From Fibrobacter sp. UBA4309 (GTDB lineage Bacteria > Fibrobacterota > Fibrobacteria > Fibrobacterales > Fibrobacteraceae), in NCBI RefSeq assembly GCF_002395745.1, contig NZ_DGUN01000009.1, positions 1 through 6,758 on the forward strand: a DNA stretch of 6,758 nt, written 5' to 3'. Positions 1-5,046 of the stretch are shown one piece after another. The first letter of the stretch is position 1. Each line of letters opens with the position of its first letter. The translations under genes were made by a program, and so were the position numbers. Below the pieces are notes generated by a model. That model worked only from the letters and a program-made list of their open reading frames with translations, was not told where the DNA came from and ran no database searches.

Positions 1-53
1 CTGTGTGAATGCAAGTGACTTTAATGTTAATATATAATTTTTTGGGCTTTATA

Positions 54-88
54 GGTTAATTTTCTCAAAAAATACGGAGAAATTAGCC
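54..88. other. Imperfect 12-bp hairpin, role unclear
   Basis: GGTTAATTTTCTC (54-66) pairs with GAGAAATTAGCC (77-88), leaving one bulged T, one G-T pair and a 10-nt A-rich loop. It could be the terminator stem of a gene lying to the left of the window. No T-run follows it on the plus strand, so the call is weak. Confidence 0.35.
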
Positions 89-195
89 CATTTCAGGACC
101 CCCACACCCCACATTCCACACTGGAATCGCGTTAGGGATAGTCACCCGTAAGGGCCGAGACTACAGGCTCGGCGAGCGAAGCGAGTATAGCCCGA

Positions 196-314
196 CCCGG
201 CCCCTTCGACGCTGGGAGATCCCCACCTTGGTGGCCATGCGCACTAAGCACTAAAGTGCTAAGTGCTGTCCGCCCGTCTTCGCGGGGATGACAAGTTGGG
301 GCCGGGGAACGCCC
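196..314 (+). repeat. Composite hairpin repeat, copy A
   Basis: CCCGGCCCC (196-204) is perfectly complementary to GGGGCCGGG (298-306), giving a 9-bp terminal inverted repeat around about 93 nt. The left arm runs into CTTCGAC, and the right arm is followed by GGAACGCCC. Both flanks match copy C at 3871-3917. The interior differs from copy C: it carries further small palindromes, including the one at 241-266. This looks like a REP-like or MITE-like element with nested insertions. No open reading frame of its own is visible, so any mobility would depend on other factors. Confidence 0.6.
241..266. repeat. 26-nt near-perfect palindrome
   Basis: GCACT-A-AGCACT-AA-AGTGCT-A-AGTGC: 11 of 12 arm positions pair, with a single A-A mismatch and a 2-nt centre. 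It lies inside repeat copy A. The tight centre suits a cruciform or a dimeric protein site better than an RNA terminator, and no T-run follows. Confidence 0.6.
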
Positions 315-379
315 AAAAGGTCGTTATGCGTTATTTTCACTATGCGTTTCGCGCATACTGAGCATGAAAATTTGGTATT

Positions 380-407
380 TTGCGGGCTAAACGCATTTAT
401 TTATATT
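380..407 (+). promoter_or_regulatory. Candidate sigma70-type promoter
   Basis: TTGCGG (380-385) and TATATT (402-407) are spaced by 16 nt and sit 29 nt upstream of the lipoprotein start at 436. The surroundings are AT-rich, and a ribosome binding site AAGGAA (424-429) follows. Matches of this quality can occur by chance. Confidence 0.35.
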
Positions 408-435
408 AAAGGCGTAGATAAAAAAGGAACAAACC

Positions 436-1692
436 ATGAAACTAGGGACGATTATGACGATGCTTGGTATGGGTGCGGTGCTTGCCGCATGTGATTGCTG
501 CCCGCAGGGCGAGGTAAAGGCGCTTTCGCAGGACAAGGAACTGCGTGCCGTGATGGACAACTTCACGCAGAACGAGGTTCCGGCGGCGACTCCGCTTGTG
601 GAAAAGCGCGAGGTGGAGTTGATTCGCCTGGTGTCGCTTGTGACGCAGCAGTCGGGCGCTCTTTTGCAAGAAGAAGTGGGGACGGCGCTTGCGCAGGGGC
701 TTGCTCCCGAAGAGATTCTCGAGGCGATTTACCAGTGCGCCCCTTACACCGGGTTCCCGCGGACGGTGGATGCGGTTGAAATTGCCCGCAGCGTGTTCAA
801 GGCGAAGAACGTGAAGGTGGACGAAAACCGTGGGACGGTGACGGCGCAGTCCCGCCTGGAGGCGGGTGCCGACGCGCAGGGGACGCTGTTCGGCCAGACT
901 TTCCGCGACATGGCGAAGAACGGCAAGAGCGGTATGCCCACCATCAACTACTTCCTTGCGAGCAACTGCTTTGGCGATTACTACACCCGCAAGGGGCTTG
1001 ACCTGAATACCCGCGAACTTTTGACGATGGCGATTCTCGTGAACCTGGGAACGGAGCCGCAGCTCAAGGCGCATATCGGCGCGAACCTGAAGATTCGCAC
1101 GGCCGAATACGTGGAACAGGCGATTTACAACTGCTTGCCGTATTGTGGTTACCCGCGCACGCTGAACGCGTTGCGATTGCTCAAGGAAGCGGTGGCTGAG
1201 GCGGCAAGCCAACAAGGCCCTTCGGCAAGCTCAGGGACCTTGAACGCGGCTGGTGCTGTAAACGTGGCGGACGCAAAAACCATGCCGGGAAAGGACTGGA
1301 GTGTGTTCCCGGTGGGCAAGCCGAATGACGCCTACGCCAAGTATTTCGTGGGCAAGAGCTATCTCGATATGATCAGCAAGGAACAGGTTGGTGTCGGGAA
1401 CGTGACTTTTGAACCGGCGTGCCGCAACAACTGGCACATCCATCATGCAAAGAAGGGCGGTGGCCAGATTCTCATTGCGACGGCAGGTCGCGGCTACTAT
1501 CAGGAATGGGGCAAGCCGGCGGTGGAACTGAAGCCCGGCGACGTGGTGAACATTCCGGCTGGCGTCAAGCATTGGCACGGGGCGGCTCCGGATTCCTGGT
1601 TCCAGCATTTGGCAATCGAAGTTCCCAGCGAAGGCGGAAGCAACGAATGGCTTGAGCCCGTGAGCGACGAAGACTACGGGAAGTTGAAATAA
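436..1692 (+). CDS. Lipoprotein with two CMD-like domains and a C-terminal cupin
   Basis: A 418-residue exported fusion. Residues 1-19 form a lipoprotein signal with lipobox LAAC, predicting lipidation at Cys19. Segment 1 (about 55-120) and segment 2 (about 180-255) are both CMD-like: each ends in the AIYxCxPYxGxPRT pattern (98-110 and 230-242), and segment 2 has the RELLTMAIL and QLKAH helices (193-213). The cupin (about 300-400) has motif 1 at W333-H-I-H336-H337, with Gln344 near where the usual Glu lies. Motif 2 is PGDVVNIPAGVKHWHG (367-382). His334, His336 and His379 are likely metal ligands. CMD-cupin proteins are mostly annotated by family, so the substrate is unknown; a redox or decarboxylase-type role outside the cytoplasm is inference. 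The start is supported by AAGGAA at 424-429. The linker at 259-271 is made of repeat DNA (copy B). Confidence 0.9.
   Translation: MKLGTIMTMLGMGAVLAACDCCPQGEVKALSQDKELRAVMDNFTQNEVPAATPLVEKREVELIRLVSLVTQQSGALLQEEVGTALAQGLAPEEILEAIYQCAPYTGFPRTVDAVEIARSVFKAKNVKVDENRGTVTAQSRLEAGADAQGTLFGQTFRDMAKNGKSGMPTINYFLASNCFGDYYTRKGLDLNTRELLTMAILVNLGTEPQLKAHIGANLKIRTAEYVEQAIYNCLPYCGYPRTLNALRLLKEAVAEAASQQGPSASSGTLNAAGAVNVADAKTMPGKDWSVFPVGKPNDAYAKYFVGKSYLDMISKEQVGVGNVTFEPACRNNWHIHHAKKGGGQILIATAGRGYYQEWGKPAVELKPGDVVNIPAGVKHWHGAAPDSWFQHLAIEVPSEGGSNEWLEPVSDEDYGKLK
1213..1247 (+). repeat. Hairpin repeat copy B, inside the CMD-cupin gene
   Basis: CAAGG (1213-1217) pairs with CCTTG (1238-1242). Inside, CCCT (1218-1221) pairs with AGGG (1233-1236). 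The core CCTTCGGCAAGCTCAGGGA is close to the core of copy C (CCTTCGACAGGCTCAGGGA), and AACGC follows the right arm just as in the other copies. It is read in frame as the Gln-Gly-Pro-Ser-Ala-Ser-Ser-Gly-Thr-Leu-Asn-Ala linker between the second CMD segment and the cupin. Confidence 0.6.
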
Positions 1693-1703
1693 AATCGGGC
1701 CTA

Positions 1704-1832
1704 ATGACGCGAATGGTTTTGCTCATGAATACGTTTAGGTTGTTGGCTTGTGCAATTTTGTGGTTCTCGGCGGTGCCGCTTGCGGCGGCACCTGCGCCCG
1801 ATGGCTTCGTGCTTATCAAGGGTGGAACTTGA
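1704..1832 (+). pseudogene. Truncated 5' end of a secreted FGE-sulfatase (SUMF1)-like gene
   Basis: Starting at 1704, or more naturally at 1725, the frame encodes a signal peptide (LLACAILWFSAVPLAAA) followed by APAPDGFVLIKGGT, then stops at 1830-1832. The GFVLIKGGT stretch is the usual opening of formylglycine-generating-enzyme/SUMF1-like domains, which normally run on for some 200 residues. Everything after the opening strand is missing: the sequence passes directly into flavodoxin-like coding in another frame. It begins 11 nt after the lipoprotein stop. No clear ribosome binding site is visible. The family call rests on a short motif, so it is moderate; a signal peptide captured from another gene is the alternative. 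Confidence 0.55.
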
Positions 1833-2071
1833 ACTCGTGAAGCCCTATTCCGACGACTACAACACCGTCTTGAAGCAGGCGCAGAACGACCAGCACAAAC
1901 AGGCGCGCCCCGCCCTCAAGAAAAAGCCCGACGCAAAGAAGTGGGCCGACTACGAAACTCGCGCCCAACGCAAAAATCGGCGAAGGCCTTTCGGTGCATT
2001 ACTCCGGCGGTTCAAGCCTCTCAAAAGATGTGGCCAAGTGGCTCGAGAAAAACGGCGTGAAGACGAAATAA
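1825..2071 (+). pseudogene. Flavodoxin remnant, missing 5' end, internal deletion and frameshift
   Basis: One frame from 1825 reads ELELVKPYSDDYNTVLKQAQ, then ARPALKKKPDAKKWADYE. This matches the second-strand region of flavodoxin_4-type proteins, which read roughly like FELxPxKPYSDDY, ARPxL and WxDYD. From 1958 the next frame continues LAPNAKIGEGLSVHYSGG, then DVAKWLEKNGVKTK and a stop at 2069-2071, which resembles a flavodoxin C-terminus. Both the N-terminal phosphate-binding loop and roughly 70-80 residues between WADYE and LAPNAK are absent, and the two pieces are in different frames. A long open frame runs through 1750-2085 but encodes Arg/Lys-rich nonsense after 1960. It lies 15 nt before the DUF4405 gene, which suggests a former operon position. 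An active FMN-binding protein is not possible from this. Confidence 0.65.
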
Positions 2072-2086
2072 TGTATATTCCTTGAT

Positions 2087-2770
2087 ATGCCTATTTCCGC
2101 AAAAATCCGTATGCCGCTTGACATCGTGATGACGGTCGCGACGCTTGTGCTGATGGGCGGCAATTATTTTTTTGAATCGACTGCCGTTCACGAGATTCTG
2201 GGCGTGGTGCTGCTCGCTTTGTGGGCGGTGCACATCACGCTGAACCGGCGCTTTTTTCTTTCGTTGTTCAAGGGACGCTACAATGCATTCCGCATTTTGC
2301 AGGCGGTCGTGAATTGCGGGATCCTTTTGTGCGCATTTTTCCTGATGGTGAGCGGCATCATGCTTTCGAACCACGTGTTCGCCTGGCTCGGGATTGAATC
2401 GGGCGCAAATTTTGCCCGCACGGCGCATCTGCTTGCAAGTCACTGGTATTACGTGTTCATGTCGCTCCACATCGGGCTGCATGTGAGCCTGATTGCAAAC
2501 CGCTTGGGGCTTGCGGGCGCTTTCAAGTCAAAGGCGGCGCTTGTCGCAACTCGCATGGTTGCCGCTCTCGTGGTGGGTTACGGAATTTACGCCTTCGCCA
2601 TTCGCGGGCTTTGGAAATACATGTTCCTGCAGCAGCCGTTTTTCTTCTTTGACGCGGAACGCGGCTACGCCCTCTTTTTCGTGGACTACATCGCCATCGT
2701 CGTGCTGTTTGCCGTCGTGGTGCATCTTTTTAATGCAATAATTTCAACCCGACAATCCCGGATAAGATAA
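2087..2770 (+). CDS. DUF4405-type cytochrome-b-like membrane protein
   Basis: A 227-residue hydrophobic protein with about six membrane segments (near 12-29, 36-53, 70-93, 112-137, 152-171 and 196-219). Conserved-looking histidines are placed as in DUF4405/cytochrome-b561-like proteins: His35 and His49 (HEILG, VHITLNRRFF) and His114, His128 and His132 (ARTAHLLASHWYYVFMSLHIGLH region). They could bind heme and carry electrons across the membrane; this is inferred from the family and has not been shown. The FKGRYNAFRILQ loop between helices 2 and 3 is also typical. It follows the flavodoxin remnant by 15 nt. No strong ribosome binding site precedes the ATG at 2087, and the ATG at 2111 is an alternative start. 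Translation may once have been coupled to the upstream gene. Confidence 0.8.
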   Translation: MPISAKIRMPLDIVMTVATLVLMGGNYFFESTAVHEILGVVLLALWAVHITLNRRFFLSLFKGRYNAFRILQAVVNCGILLCAFFLMVSGIMLSNHVFAWLGIESGANFARTAHLLASHWYYVFMSLHIGLHVSLIANRLGLAGAFKSKAALVATRMVAALVVGYGIYAFAIRGLWKYMFLQQPFFFFDAERGYALFFVDYIAIVVLFAVVVHLFNAIISTRQSRIR

Positions 2771-2892
2771 GCAAAACGCAAATGGCTTTCGGGATAGAGA
2801 AATGCTCCTGAAATAGATAAACGCCCAGGGCGCGGTTCAAATTATGGAACAAAGATAGTTATTCCGCCAAAAAAATTCTATCTTATTCAGCG

Positions 2893-3318
2893 ATGAGGTC
2901 CGTAAAAGAAAATATTTCTTCGATGATTGCGGTCGCGTTGTTCGCGATTCTTGCTGCCGTTGTCGAAGGTTCTTTTGTTTACGATTACGGAACCGAAATA
3001 GGGCGGGCTTCGGAATATGGCAAGGTCTCCGCCGACAATGTGCATGCCGAAAGTCCGCTGTTCCTGTTGCGGGAATCGACTGCCGAGGCCATGCAGTTTA
3101 CACGCAGGTCGGGCCAGCAGGTGTCCTTGCGTGCATCGCGCGGCAACGGCCTTCAAGGGGACGGCGGACGCAGTTCGGCAACGTTCAAGCAGACTACTCC
3201 ATTTCCGACTAAGATCGCGCGGCCAACTGTTTGCGCCCAATGCGGCTTCCCCTTGCCGCTAGTTTATCAGAAATCAAAAGAGTATTACGTTTATACGTTA
3301 GAACGAATGCTCTGTTAG
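2893..3318 (+). CDS. Hypothetical protein with N-terminal signal or anchor
   Basis: A 141-residue frame. Residues 10-27 (SMIAVALFAILAAVVEGS) make a hydrophobic signal or anchor after a short basic start, so export is likely if the gene is real. The body is Ser/Arg/Gly-rich with no domain that I recognise. A Cys-x-x-Cys pair (VCAQCG) lies near the C-terminus, and the protein ends RMLC. No convincing ribosome binding site precedes the start. A 7-bp inverted repeat (AAGATAG 2852-2858, CTATCTT 2878-2884) lies just upstream. The later half could be out-of-frame decay of an older gene; no alternative frame looks better. Confidence 0.45.
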   Translation: MRSVKENISSMIAVALFAILAAVVEGSFVYDYGTEIGRASEYGKVSADNVHAESPLFLLRESTAEAMQFTRRSGQQVSLRASRGNGLQGDGGRSSATFKQTTPFPTKIARPTVCAQCGFPLPLVYQKSKEYYVYTLERMLC

Positions 3319-3321
3319 CAA

Positions 3322-3408
3322 GTTCTTTCTCCAAGCCTTAAACACTAGTAAATGGCCGCGGCCCTTACCGGGTGCGCGACATCATTCATTTTAAAAAAGA
3401 GAAAGAAC
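3322..3408 (+). promoter_or_regulatory. Inverted repeat that can cover the ribosome binding site
   Basis: GTTCTTTCTC (3322-3331) is perfectly complementary to GAGAAAGAAC (3399-3408), which ends directly before the ATG at 3409 and contains its purine-rich ribosome binding site. In an mRNA starting upstream of 3322, the arms would form a 10-bp stem closing a 67-nt loop and hide the site. Between them lies a perfect 10-bp palindrome GGCCGCGGCC (3354-3363). Control of translation is inference. Confidence 0.4.
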
Positions 3409-3810
3409 ATGGAAAACATTTCCAAGATGGAGATGGCTAACGCCCTCTTCAACAAGCCCTATATCAAGACCGAAAAGAAGTTTTTCGGTTTCAAAACCAA
3501 TGTCACCTACACTAGGACGAATTCGCCCGTTGTGGGAATATGCCTGGACTACAGCCCTACGGAGGGCCAAAAGGTCAAGGAAATTGTCGAGGCTTCTCCA
3601 AGCGCCCTGGACGCGGTCGTTCAAAAAAATGGCCATCCGAAAACAGGCGACAACGGGAACTTCCGCCTGAATCTCTGCTATTCGCAGGACCGCGAATTTG
3701 CGGCACTGCACCTGCAGCAGTTCTCGGGATTCGAGTACCATACCGTAGGTGAAATCCGTTTTGCCGAAGGCGACGAGGCGCATAAACTTCTCGCCGTTTT
3801 CGTGAAATAA
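3409..3810 (+). CDS. Hypothetical cytoplasmic protein
   Basis: A 133-residue protein starting MENISKMEMANALFNKPYI. I chose ATG 3409 over the in-frame ATG 3352 because a purine-rich GAGAAAGAAC precedes it directly and because the extra 19 residues look non-native. The protein is mixed polar and hydrophobic, with no signal peptide or membrane segment. It contains stretches such as VVGICLDYSPTEG and GNFRLNLCYSQDREFAALHLQQF that suggest a small alpha/beta fold. I do not recognise the family. It is a single gene between two unrelated groups, ended by the hairpin at 3829-3856. A 10-bp inverted repeat may control its translation. Confidence 0.65.
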   Translation: MENISKMEMANALFNKPYIKTEKKFFGFKTNVTYTRTNSPVVGICLDYSPTEGQKVKEIVEASPSALDAVVQKNGHPKTGDNGNFRLNLCYSQDREFAALHLQQFSGFEYHTVGEIRFAEGDEAHKLLAVFVK

Positions 3811-3824
3811 ACGGACGTATCGTC

Positions 3825-3856
3825 AAAAAGGCTCCCTCGGAAAAACGAGGGGGCCT
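3825..3856. terminator. Bidirectional hairpin terminator
   Basis: GGCTCCCTCG (3830-3839) pairs with CGAGGGGGCC (3846-3855) through one T-G pair, and A3829 with T3856 adds an eleventh pair. The loop is GAAAAA. On the minus strand the stem is followed by TTTTT (3829-3825), so it should end transcripts coming from tatC. It also lies 18 nt after the plus-strand stop at 3810, where it could act less efficiently for lack of a T-run. Confidence 0.75.
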
Positions 3857-3870
3857 CGTTGCAGCACCCG

Positions 3871-3918
3871 CCCCGGCCCCCCTTCGACAGGCTCAGGGAC
3901 CGGGCCGGGGAACGCCCA
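3871..3918 (+). repeat. Hairpin repeat copy C (complete form)
   Basis: CCCCGGCCC (3871-3879) pairs perfectly with GGGCCGGGG (3902-3910). Inside, CCCT (3880-3883) pairs with AGGG (3895-3898) around the CTTCGACAGGCTCAGGG core. The right arm is followed by AACGCCCA (3911-3918). This is the clearest copy and defines the family: arm, core, complementary arm, AACGCCC. It lies between the terminator and the tatC stop. No T-run follows, so it is not a standard terminator. Confidence 0.7.
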
Positions 3919-3940
3919 AGGAAGGGCTAAATTTCAAAAA

Positions 3941-4741
3941 TTATTTAGTAGGAAAATTATTTTTCTGCTGGATAATTTTCGTAACATCCGTTTTTGTAAT
4001 TGGTTTGGCTCGATGAGCCGGGGAACGCCCATGGAAGCGCCTGGCCGCCAAGAGTCCTGCTTCAAAGAGCAGATACGTCGGTGCGCCCAGAAGTAGTTGG
4101 CTTATTATGTCGGGTGGAGTAAGGAGTGCGGCGAACAACAGGATTGCCACCACCACGTAGGGGCGCTTGCTGCAGACGGTCTCGTAATTCACGATGCCCG
4201 CACGGATAAGCGCGTAGGTCACTAGCGGGAATTGGAACATGCATCCGAACGCGAGCGAAAGCCAGAGTGCGAGTGTTACCAGGTTAGAGACTCCGAATAC
4301 GGGTTGCAATGTCGTGCTTGCAAAGCTCATGCCGAACTGCACAATCAGCGGGAAGCAGACGACAAGGCAGAAGGCGACGCCCGCGATAAAGAGCCCGCTG
4401 GTCATGGCCACGATGGAACGGATGAAGCGCTTTTCGTTGTCGTATAGAGCAGGAAGCACGAACTGCCACATGTTCCAGGCGATGTAGGGCGAAAACAGCA
4501 CGCAGTCCAGGAGAGCGGAAATCTTGAGCTGCAGCAGGAACACTTCCATCGGGGAAAAGTAATGGAGCGTGACTCCGCCCTGCAGGGCAATTTGTTCACA
4601 GAACCAGTCCAGAACGTAGGGCGAAACAAGGAACAGGGGCACGATGCCGATGGCAAGGGCGACAATAGAACGCAAAAGCGCCCGTCGGAGCGCTTCCAAA
4701 TGCGAAATCAGCGTAGCCTCTTGATCCTGTTTGGAGGACAT
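3941..4741 (-). CDS. tatC: Sec-independent protein translocase subunit TatC
   Basis: A 266-residue integral membrane protein that forms the receptor of the Tat pathway and exports folded proteins bearing twin-arginine signals. Family signatures, in order: HLEALRRALLRS (14-25); FSPMEVFLLQLK (62-73); FVLPALYDNEKR (94-105), with Phe94 and Glu103 in the signal-recognition region; and LTPPDIISQLLLGAPTYLLFE (207-227). Six membrane helices are expected. Where most TatC proteins have Phe-Glu-x-Pro in helix 4, this one reads FQFP with Gln170. The tail after Phe236 is odd: residues 237-245 are encoded by repeat copy D, followed by a Lys/Thr-rich end. The ATG overlaps the tatA stop (TAATG), so translation is probably coupled. 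AAAGG in the tatA end serves as ribosome binding site. Confidence 0.95.
   Translation of the reverse strand: MSSKQDQEATLISHLEALRRALLRSIVALAIGIVPLFLVSPYVLDWFCEQIALQGGVTLHYFSPMEVFLLQLKISALLDCVLFSPYIAWNMWQFVLPALYDNEKRFIRSIVAMTSGLFIAGVAFCLVVCFPLIVQFGMSFASTTLQPVFGVSNLVTLALWLSLAFGCMFQFPLVTYALIRAGIVNYETVCSKRPYVVVAILLFAALLTPPDIISQLLLGAPTYLLFEAGLLAARRFHGRSPAHRAKPITKTDVTKIIQQKNNFPTK
4007..4031 (+). repeat. Hairpin repeat copy D, inside tatC
   Basis: GGCTC (4007-4011) pairs with GAGCC (4015-4019) and is followed by GGGGAACGCCCA, identical to the tail of copy C. From GCCGGGG onward, the match between copy C (from 3904) and copy D (from 4017) continues past AACGCCCA into xGGAAGxGC. The left half and core are missing, so this is a right-end fragment. 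It is read in reverse, in frame, as TatC residues 237-245 and surrounding positions. Confidence 0.6.
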
Positions 4742-4965
4742 TAGCCTTTCTTTTCTTCTTCGGTTGCTGAGCGTGCCGAAGCATCGGCGGCTTTTTCTAC
4801 CGTCTTCTGCAGGTCTTCAGCTTCTTCCTTCAGGGCGTCTTTCGCCTTCTTGTACTCGTTCTGGGCCTTGCCCAGGGAACGTGCAAGTTCAGGAATGCGC
4901 TTTGCCCCGAACAAAAGGAGCACCACGACCACAATCAGGATTATTTCTGGAATTCCAAGGGACAT
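4741..4965 (-). CDS. tatA: Twin-arginine translocase subunit TatA
   Basis: A 74-residue pore-forming partner of TatC. One short membrane helix (about 7-19, EIILIVVVVLLLF) is followed by the hinge FGAKRIPELARSLGKA (19-34), an amphipathic helix, and an acidic and Lys-rich coiled tail ending EEEKKG. Glu7 sits at the polar position near the helix start (Gln8 in E. coli TatA). The usual FGPKKLP hinge reads FGAKRIP here. The size and short tail fit TatA rather than TatB, and no tatB is present in the window. The start at 4965 has GGCAGG upstream as ribosome binding site. The stop overlaps the tatC ATG by one base. It lies 81 nt after the DUF362 stop. Confidence 0.95.
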   Translation of the reverse strand: MSLGIPEIILIVVVVLLLFGAKRIPELARSLGKAQNEYKKAKDALKEEAEDLQKTVEKAADASARSATEEEKKG

Positions 4966-5001
4966 ATTTTACCTGCCTTTTCCTAGAAATATAACATAAT
5001 C

Positions 5002-5039
5002 CGCGACGGTGACGAGAATTTATCTACGGTGCCGTCGCG
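5002..5039. terminator. Hairpin between the DUF362 gene and tatA
   Basis: CGCGACGG (5002-5009) pairs perfectly with CCGTCGCG (5032-5039) across a 22-nt loop. It lies 8 nt past the DUF362 stop on the minus strand and is followed there by the AT-rich stretch ATTATGTTATATTT rather than a clean T-run. It may be a weak terminator or a stabilising 3' stem, with a separate tatA promoter (TATGTT or TATATT as -10) just downstream. Confidence 0.45.
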
Positions 5040-5046
5040 AACTAGG

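Larger units (their letters stand above)
1..435. other. Gene-less leader region with nested inverted repeats
   Basis: I see no convincing gene here. Bases 1-90 are AT-rich and hold an imperfect hairpin (54-66 with 77-88, one bulged T, 10-nt loop). Bases 120-315 are GC-rich and repeat-laden: GCCGAG/CTCGGC near 153-172, CCACC-TT-GGTGG near 223-234, a 26-nt near-palindrome at 241-266, and CCCG/CGGG at 273-286. Bases 316-435 turn AT-rich again and carry the likely promoter and ribosome binding site of the next gene. A short open frame at 288-494 overlaps the next gene in another frame and has no protein-like character. Confidence 0.6.

Noticed and set aside
442..1215. A 257-residue minus-strand open frame opposite the CMD-cupin gene
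   Set aside because: Arg/His-rich translation typical of an antisense shadow in GC-rich codons; the plus-strand protein has a lipobox, CMD and cupin motifs.
1750..2085. A single 111-residue gene covering the flavodoxin remnant
   Set aside because: The opening residues come from the FGE-like signal-peptide DNA in the wrong frame, and the end (after 1960) is a basic out-of-frame reading of a recognisable flavodoxin C-terminus.
2820..2827. AACGCCCA, as in the repeat tail, in the gap after the DUF4405 gene
   Set aside because: No hairpin arm or core lies to its left; an 8-base match is likely by chance.
3352..3408. Upstream start for the 3409 gene, reading like a short lipoprotein signal (LTGCATS)
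   Set aside because: The stretch lacks a basic start and a long enough hydrophobic core, includes the GGCCGCGGCC palindrome, and has no ribosome binding site; ATG 3409 has one.
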